This document shows positions 28,301-37,400 of a stretch of DNA of 55,000 nt, piece after piece (position 1 is the first letter of the stretch; each line of letters begins with the position of its first letter). The notes under the pieces were generated by a model, which saw nothing but the letters and a program-made list of their open reading frames with translations, searched no databases and was not told the origin of the DNA. Origin of the DNA: Symbiodinium natans (lineage: Eukaryota; Sar; Dinophyceae; Suessiales; Symbiodiniaceae); NCBI GenBank assembly GCA_905221605.1, contig CAJNDS010002190.1, positions 578,338-633,337 on the forward strand, in the 5' to 3' direction. A program made the position numbers and the translations under genes.

Positions 28301-31300
28301 AGCAGGTCGCTCGAGGAGCTCAGGGTTTAGAACCCCAAAACCCCTAGCTTTCTGACGGCCATGGTGCGACCAGCGGGATGGGACTCAACAGCCATTAAAG
28401 CAGAAAGGGTTCAGGGTTGAGGGTCTGCAAATCCTAAACCTAAACCCTAAACCCTAAGCCCTGAACCCTGAACCCTAAACGGCCCTAAACCCTCTACCGA
28501 AAGCCAGCCCTCCTGACCACTTTAGCATCAATCAGCCTCTGAGGAAACCCGAGGCTCTCGAAACCCCCAAAGCCCTGAACCCTAAACTCTAAACCTCAAA
28601 ACTTGGGATGTTCACCCCTCTACTAGCAGTCCTTAATAAGGATCATAGTACCGCCTATTAAAATCCCCATTAAGGACTCTTAATATAAGGGGGATCCCAA
28701 CTCTAAACTCTAGACCCGCCTAAGCCCTAAACCTTAAGCCTAAACCCTAAACCCTACACCCTAAACCTTAAGCCCTAAACCCCTAAACCTTGAACCCTCG
28801 AAGAAGCGAAAGACAACGCCAAACGCCGCAGGTGTGCATCGATGGCTGCAGATACTTCCTGCTATGGGCCCGGGAAGCCACTGCTGGTTTGGTTGAGGGT
28901 TTTTTTGGGGTTTCCACCCTAAACCCTAAACCCCAAACCCTAAACCCGTGGCCACACGCCCGCAGGTGCAGAACCCTTCGCCCTAAACCCTCAGGTGGGG
29001 TCCAAGGGTAGTTTTCGGGAGCAGGGCTGATATTACTGTGATTGGTGAGTGTATATATGAGGTTCCTTTATAATATTGGTGAGTTTATATGGGGTGTCCT
29101 TTTGGGGATACAAGGAATATAAACCCTACTTCATATGGGCCCTTGACAGGGTTCAAATTTCAAGGTTCAGGCTTAAGTAAGGGCAGTGCGCTCTAAGGGT
29201 AGTGGTTATGGGCCCTTAGTAACGGTCCCTTGCCTTCTTCTTTGAAGGGTTCTGAAGTATGGGCCCTGGGCTTTTTTGGGTTATTCAAAGGGTATGTAAG
29301 GGGTCCTTGTTGAACGGCCCATGCTGCGGGACCATAGTGGAGGTTTCCCAAATTTCGGGGTACCCTTATTGGGGTCCTTCTAAGAAGGGATCCTATTCTT
29401 TGGGGGGCTTACCCTAAACCCTAAACCCGAACCCTAAAACCCTAAAACCTGAACCCTCAACCCTAAACCCTAAGCCCCAAACCCTAAACCCCTAAACCCC
29501 TAAACCCCTAAACCCCTAAACCCCTAAACCCCTAAACCCCTAAACCCCTAAACCCCTAAACCCCTAAACCCCTAAACCCCTAAACCCGAAACCCTAAACC
29601 CTAAACCTTAAACCCCAAACCCTAAACCCTAAACCCTAAACCCTAAACCCTAAACCCTAAACCCTAAACCCTAAACCCTAAACCCTCAGGTCTTTCGCGA
29701 ACCTCCTGGATGCTTGCATCATCCTCTGCTCTCTGGCCGAGTGCGCTCTGGTGGTCATCTTGGGGTTTTAGGGTTTAGGGTTGAGGGTTTAGGGTTTAGG
29801 GTTTAGGGTTGCGGGTTTAGGGTTTAGGGTTGAGGGTTGAGGGTTGAGGGTTTAAGGTTTAGGGTTTAGGGCTCAGGGTTGGGGCCTTGAATCCTGAACT
29901 CTAGACCCTGAATCCGAAGCTCCCCCCTCCCATACCCCCCCTGAGCACTCAGAACTCCTAAGCTTAGGGCCAAGAATGTCGGCAAACAGCTGTATCCTGG
30001 AAACAACAGACCCAAAACCCTGACCCTAAACCCTAAACCCTAAACCCTAAAACCCTAAACCCCTAAACCCCTAAACCCTATCCAGGTACGTGGTCGTTGC
30101 TGCTATTGGCCAGGGCGTCTTGCTGAACACACTGGCCGTGATGAGGAGGGGAGCAACTGAAGGTTGGCCCTAAAGCCTCGAAGCTGGCAACCTTGCTCTT
30201 CCGTGCTTGTGACGTTTAGGGTTTAGGGTTTGGGGTTTGGGGTTTGGGGTTTGGGTTTAGGCTGCGCCTTAACCCCGAGAGCGATGCCGGCAATGACCTG
30301 TCTCAGTCGCCGTGTCTAGGTTTTGCCGCCCGCTCAGCTGTGTATCTTAAGACCCTTCCCATTGGGGTTTGCAGCGCGCAGGCCCGAAGCAGCGGTTCCT
30401 TTTTCTGCGGGTGTTTAGGGTTCAGGGTTGGGATCGACTAGCAGTCCTTAGCAGGGATCATAGTACCCCCCTTTTAGAATCCCTATTAAGGACTGTGCGT
30501 ATAAGGGGGAACATCCCAAAGGCTTAGAATTTCAGCATGAAGGGGCTGCTGGAAGCGGAGGATCTTCCGTCTGCTTCGTATCCTTCGCGTGGTGCGGCTG
30601 GTCCGAGTTTGCCCCGGCCCCTGGTGGGTTCAACTGCAGGGCCATCCGAACATCCCTATTTCCTAAAAAGCCCAAGCCCAACATCCTAAAACCCTGAACC
30701 TGAAGCCTAAAACCCTAAACCCTAAATCCTAAACCCTAAGCCCTGAACCTTAAACCTTAAAGCCCCAAAACACCAACTGCTACGACGCCGCTCCGGACCT
30801 CCGGCTCTTGGCCCCAAAGTCTCAACCCGAAGATCTGATTTAAGATGAAGTTGCGGGAGGCTTTAGGGTTTGGAATTTCGGGCACTAGGGCTTAGGGTGT
30901 CGGGTGTGGCTTGCCCTCAGCCGCCTCAGCCCTTACGACGCAAAGGTCCCTGACCCTAGCACCCCGCACCCCTCGAAGGCACCCACACCCCAGAAGCCCG
31001 GAATCCGACAGTAAGTGCAGTCCTAAGCCCTAAGCCCTAAGCCCTAAGCCCTAAGCCCTAAGCCCTAAGCCCTAAGCCCTAAGCCCTAAGCCCTAAGCCC
31101 TAAGCCCTAAGCCCTAAGCCCTAAGCCCTAAGCCCTAAGCCCTAAGCCCTAAGCCCTAAAGCCCTAAGCCCTAAAGCCCTACGCCCTAAGCCCTAAGCCC
31201 TAAGCCCTAAGCCCTAAGCCCTAAGCCCTAAGCCCTAAGCCCTAAAGCCCTAAGCCCTAAGCCCTAAGCCCTAAGCCCAGAACCCTAAACCCTACAGTTT

Positions 31301-34300
31301 CTCAATGTTATTGGAGTCTCTGCGTGGTAGTTTTTAAGTTGCGCCACAATATGCCTGGCCTGGTGAATGCTTGGACTGGAGATGCTTACCCCCAAGCCCT
31401 AAACCCTAAGCCCTAAGCCCTAAACCCTAAACCCTAAACCCTGAACCCTAAACCCTAAACCCTAAACCCTAAAAACAAAATATCCATCCAGCGCGGACGA
31501 CCAGGCCCACAGCTGTACAGCATCTGCGTGAACCTGGTGTCGCCGGGGCCTTGGACCGAACAGAGTGGTAGCTGAGCCTCCAAAGACCCAGGGCAACGAC
31601 CCGAAACCCTAAACCCTAAACCCTAAACCTAAACCCTAAACCCTAAACCCTGAACCCTGAACCCTGAACCCTCAACCCTGAACCCTAAACCCTGAACCCT
31701 GGACCTCAACAGGGCCAGAGGATTCTAGACAAGTCTAGAGTCTTAGCGGTCGGGGCTTACATGATTGAGCTTGGCTTTCTTCTGGCTGGCTCTTAGGAGT
31801 TTAACTTTTTTGGGTTTTGGTAGAAACCACAATAAGGAGCCTATAAGTTTACACGTTTAGGGGGGTTCAGAAATCAGCCAAGTGAGTCTTTGTGTTTATG
31901 ATTGCCCATAAGCTTCAAGTATAAAGCAGCGCGCCTTAAGCACCTGCTGCTACGCATCTTTGCCCCCTGGGTTTGCTCCTTTGGAGTTTTTTTTTTTTTT
32001 TTTGGGGGGGGGGGGGGGGGTGTTTGTTGGGGGCTTTCGGGCCTCAACTCGCTGAACTCCAAACTCCGGAACCCTGAATCCTCAACTCTTTTACATGATC
32101 CAGGGGCCCTGTGAGGACTCTGTTCGCAGTGTATCCTGGCAGTCGATGTCATCTGCTGTCGCCTTCTCTTGCCGATGTGAGCATCATCGCTTGTCACTTT
32201 TCAAAAAATTGTTTCCGAAAATGGTAGTACCCCTTTTATGCCCCAAATAGTAGGATCCCCTTACAATAAGGACCCCAAGAGGCCCCCCCCCCCCCCCCCC
32301 CAATTTTCGGAAACCCCCCCATATGTCGGTTGCTGAATTGAGCATGGAGTTGTTCGGGACAGCTCGGGGCCTAGTCTATGCTGTGGTTTGGGTTTAAGTA
32401 GAGTTTAGGGTTCAGGGTTTAGGGTGTAGGGTTTAGGGTTTAGGATGTGGGGTCACAGGTGCAGGGATTGTGGTTTCGGGTTTTCGGGTTTCGGGTTCGA
32501 GGCACGAGGCTTGGAGTTTGGGGGTTACGGGTGTCAAACGTTCGAGGCTTCGGGTTCTGTAGCATCCCCCAAGCCCTAAACCCTGAACCTACACCCTCAA
32601 GCCCCTGTAACTTGAAATTGTTCCAAAGCCAAAAAGAAACTCCTCGAAACTCCTCAAAACTTTCCCCGGATCCCTAACCCAAAGCACTTGGCCCCAAGCC
32701 TCCAGCCCTCGACCCCATAAGGACACCAAGAGTTGCCACGAGTTTCGGAAACCCCCATATCCAAAATCCAAAGGCCCTCTGAAAGACTCAAGCAACCCTA
32801 AACCTGACACCCTAAACCCTAAACCCTAAAGCCTAAACCCTGAACCCTAAACCCTAAACTGAGGGCCATCCGTGCCGTCTCCTGGGTCTTTCTGCTCCTT
32901 TTTGTCTTCATGTGAGCCTCTTCCGCCGATTTGCTTGTGGCTTCCCCTAAACCCGGTTTCGGGTTTAGGGTTTAGGGTTTAGGTGTAGGGTTTAGGGTTG
33001 AGGGTTTATCCTCAGCAGCCCTAAACCTCCCAATCCTAGACCCCCTCATCTCGAAACCTCTAAACCCCATGCCCTACACCCTAAACCCTAAACCTCCTAA
33101 ACCCTCTAAACCCTAAACCCTAAACCCTAAACCCTAAACCCTAAACCCTAAACCCTAAACCCTAAACCCTAAACCCTAAACCCTAAACCCTAAACCCTAA
33201 ACCTCCTAATTCCTAAACCCCCCAAAACCTTATGTTGGGGGCTGAAGGTGGGACTGAAGCACCGTGATAGTGCGTGCCTTAAAGCTTTGCGCCATAGCCC
33301 CTATACCCCCAAATCCTAAACCCTGAACCCTGAACTCTATACCAAACCTAAGCTCTAAACCTTGTAACCTGTAAAAATCTCAGCCCTGAACCTTAACACT
33401 CAAGTCCTAAGCCCCAACGCCTTCACGAGCCCCAAAGACCCACAACCCCAAACCCCAAACCCCAAACCCCAAACCCCAAACCCTAAACCCTAAACCCTAA
33501 ACCCTAAACCCTAAACCCTAAACCCTAAGCCCTAAACTCCCGTACCTCCGTGATTGGGATCCCCTATCGTCGGCTCGCCGTGCAGGTACATCTCGGCACT
33601 GAGTTGCACCGTGCTCCTCACCAGCGCCCAGGAGAGGTTGAGGGTTTAGGTTTAGGGTTTAGGGTTTGGCCCTGACGTCTCGCAAGTTCCTGGGTCCCGA
33701 GCCCGAATCCAATTCGCGAGATGTCCGGACTTGCACAGCTTGGGTTTAGGGTTTAGGGCTTAGGGCTTAGGGTTTAGTGAATTTAGGGTTGAGGGTTTAG
33801 GGTTTAGGGTCTGCTTAGGGCTTCCAACCCTGCTTACGCCGTGTGGAGGATGAGCTGATTCGCTCGAAGCCCAGAGACCTCAGGGACGCCTCAGCTTACC
33901 CTGAATTAGGGTTAAGGATTTAAGGTTTAGGGTGTAATCAGGGTAACCTATTCAGTTTGCGGCTTCGGGTTTTCGAAGGCACCAAAGCGAAGGCAAGAAA
34001 GAAGTGATCATGACCTCGTTTCAAAGGGGCATGGGAGGGTTAAACCCTACAACCACAAACCCAAACCCTAAACTCCAAACCCTCAACTCCAAACCCTAAA
34101 CCTTAAACCCTAAACCTTCAGTCCTAAACCCAAAAGGTCCTGAACCCTGATCATTCATGTCCCACCGCACGAACGGTTCTCTGGAGCAAGGGCCCCTTCC
34201 ACGGAGCCCGCCGCACGAGAGCACGTAGGCAGCGCAACCAAGTACGCCAGCATCCAGAACCCCCCCGAAAACCCGGCAACTCTAAACCCTCAACCCCAAA

Positions 34301-34465
34301 GCCTCGACACCCAACCCTAAACCCTCAACTCCAGAGCCTGTACACGACTCTACACCCCAAAGCCCTGCCCTAAACCCTAAAACAAAATCAGCACCCTCAA
34401 CCGTCAAGCCTCAACCCTAAACCCTAAAATCAGCCCCCTCAGCCCTCGACCCTCAGCCCTCAGCC

Positions 34466-34497
<32 letters not shown>

Positions 34498-37400
34498 GCC
34501 CTCAACCTTCAACCCTCAACCCTCAGCCCTCAACCCTAAACCCCCAACCCTAAACCCTAAACCCGAAACCCCTAAACCTAAACCCCTAAACCCCTAAACC
34601 CCTAAACCCCTAACCCCCTGAACCCCTAAACCCCTAAACCCCTAAACCCCTAAACCCCTAAACCCCTAAACCCCTAAACCCCTAAACCCCTAAACCCCTA
34701 AACCCCTAAACCCCTAAACCCCTAAACCCCTAAACCCCTAAACACCTAAACCCCTAAACCCCTAAACCCCTAAACCCCTAAACCCCTAAACCCCTAAACC
34801 CCTAAACCCCTAAACCCCTAAACCCCTAAACCCCTTAAACCCCTAAACCCCTAAACCCCCTAAACCCCTAAACCCCGAAACCCCTAAACCCCTAAACCCC
34901 TAAACTCTCAAACCCGAAGCTCCATACCCCATTAGGTGAAAACTTCGGATCGGTCTTCTCCAGCATCTACATCCACTTTGTGGCCGCTCGCGCTTGCATC
35001 TTTAGTTTTTTTGTTTCTGCACGGCTGTAGGTTTGGGGTTTAGGGTTTTGGGCTTGGTTTGTCTGGTTTGAGGGTTGGTTTTCGGGGCTTTGAGGGCCTA
35101 GGGTTTGGGGTTTTGTGGCTTTAGGGGTTTGCTTCTTCTTGCGCTAGAGTCCTGAAGCCCTAAGCCCTAAGCCCTAAAGCCTAAACCCTATACAGCAGAA
35201 AACCCCAAAACACCCGAAGCTTCCCCCCCCCGCCCCCCCCCGCCCCCCACCCTCCCGGCCCCCCCCACCCGCCACATTTATGATGTCAAGTGCACCAAAT
35301 ACCTACAGTCTACTGTTTGCCAAACATTCTTCCTGGTGAGGGCTATATGCGGATTCGCATTCTTTCTTTTCGTATTTGTTGGGTGGGCCCTTAAGCAAAG
35401 AGTAGCAGCTTCATAGCCTCCCCCGTCTTTGTCGCGTTCCCGCTCCGAGGGTTCAAAGATCCACACCCTACACCCTAAACCCTAAACCCTGAACCCTGAA
35501 CCCTAAACCCTAAACCCTAAACCCTAAACCCTACACCCTACACCCTAAACCCTAAGCCCTAAGCCCTCTAGGCCCTAAACCCCTGAACCCCTGATCCCAA
35601 AAGCCTAAGCCCGAAACCCTACCTCCGCCGAGATCCTGACTGTGGAGGGCTTTCCAGATCTTGTGGCTGCCATCGCCGAGGCTTCAGGGTTTAGGGTTCA
35701 GGGGTTTAGGTTTTTTTGGTTGAGGGTTAAGGGGTTATATAAGGGTTTGAGGGTTTCGGGTTGAAGGGTTGAAAAGTTTAGGATTTTGGGGTTGAGGGTT
35801 TAGGGTCTAGGGTTTACGTGTTCATGGGCAAGGGTTGAGGGGTTCAGCATGACTGCAGGACTTCAACAAAACTAGCAATAGTGTCCCCTGCAAGTATAGT
35901 CCTTGTTCCCCGAACAGTGCGTCAAGGACCATGGTGTTTTCTCTCGAAGCTCCCTAACGAGCCGCAGGCGCAGCCGCGCTCGCCGTCCTTGATAATGTCA
36001 TCGCTTTAGGACGTCGGTGCGCGCGAAATGCAAGCGAAGTGCGAAATGGTCGTCGCTTTTGGACGTCTAGGCTCGTTGAGATGCAGCTGTAGTCGCCTGG
36101 GCTCGCGAAACCGAATCTGTCGTCGCTGTTGCTGGTGGACTTCCAGCCCACGAAATGCGAAACTGTCCTCGCGTAAGGAGACCGGATCCGGGTCTGCTTG
36201 TTCCAAACGCTTCTCGGCAGGAAGCCGAGGCGAATAAATCATAGAACTGCTCCGAAGTATTCGGGTGTAAGCGTGTCAGCTGGCATTGGCTTTGTGCGCA
36301 GGCCTGCCTTCGGCATCAGTCGGGGAACAAGCCCGCCTTGCCATGGCGGTGCTTTTTTGGGGGTTCGGGGGTTCAGGGTTTAGTAGCGCTGATGACAGAA
36401 AACGCGTCGTGAACACCAACAAAGAGCTAGCAATGGCATACGTGGAGCAGCTCAGAGCTGAATCACTAAACCCAAAAGTCAGCAGCTAGTTAGAAGTGGT
36501 TAGTCAGGTCGTCGTAGTAGTTAGTCGCTGGTACGCAGTCCTAGCAGCATCTCTTAGGAGTAGCAGGAGCAGGAGCTGCGCTGCAACTTTCCGCCGGCAG
36601 TCTAGGTTAACGCAAGTCGCCCTTCCCCTGCGCTATGTCCCTGAAAGAAGCTGTCCCTGCCACGCGCACGAACAGGAGTTCGGGTGGCTGTGGTACCTCT
36701 ACTTTGTCTGCCGCGCGCCTACATCCTTCATAAGCAGTGGAAGATAGCTCATGCTGCATGGAGGCCGCTTCCAGCCCCTGACAGGCTGGGCTGTGGGCGT
36801 AGCATGCTTGAAGGTTCAGGGTACTTAGTAACCCGTTATAAGTGTAGTTCTGACCCAGATGGAAGCCCCTTAAGTACCCTAACAGGGTTATAATTGGGTT
36901 TTACGTACAGTTATAGTTGGGGTACTAAGTGGCCTGAACCTCCAAGTAGCCCAGGCTACATCCTTTTCACCAACATCATGATCATGAACACCGTGACAGG
37001 TGAGTGGCCAGCCGCGTGCTTTTTCGTGCCCTTCACTCGCCCGCTCTCCCCTCCTTTCCTCTGTCTATGTTATGCCATAAACAAAAGTGCAGAGACGCAT
37101 ATGTGGGTCTACGAAAATAAGGGACCCGCAATATAGACCCCGAATAGTAGGATTCCCTTATCATGAGGACCCCAACAAGGTACCCCGAATTTCGTAATCC
37201 CCCCATATACCACAGAACAGGAGTGTGGGGGAAGATGGGCGTGAAAAGCAGCTGCCTCAACCATGCAAGGGATTGGAGGGTCTCCCAAACCCTGAACCCT
37301 GAACCCTAAAACCCTAGAACCCTAAAATCCTAAAAACCCTAAAAACCCTAAACCCTAAACCTAAACCCTAAACCCTATACCCAAACGGGGTCGAGGATCC

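Noticed and set aside
29410-29690. True chromosome end (telomere)
   Set aside because: Telomere-type arrays occur throughout the window in both orientations, between exons of clear genes, so they are interstitial.
31021-31290. CRISPR array
   Set aside because: Uniform 7-bp tandem units without unique spacers, in an evident eukaryotic genome.
36000-36480. Possible exon for the pore-to-S6 link of the channel
   Set aside because: Phase requires a missing exon between 35680 and 36955, but no stretch here shows the expected hydrophobic S6 lead-in.
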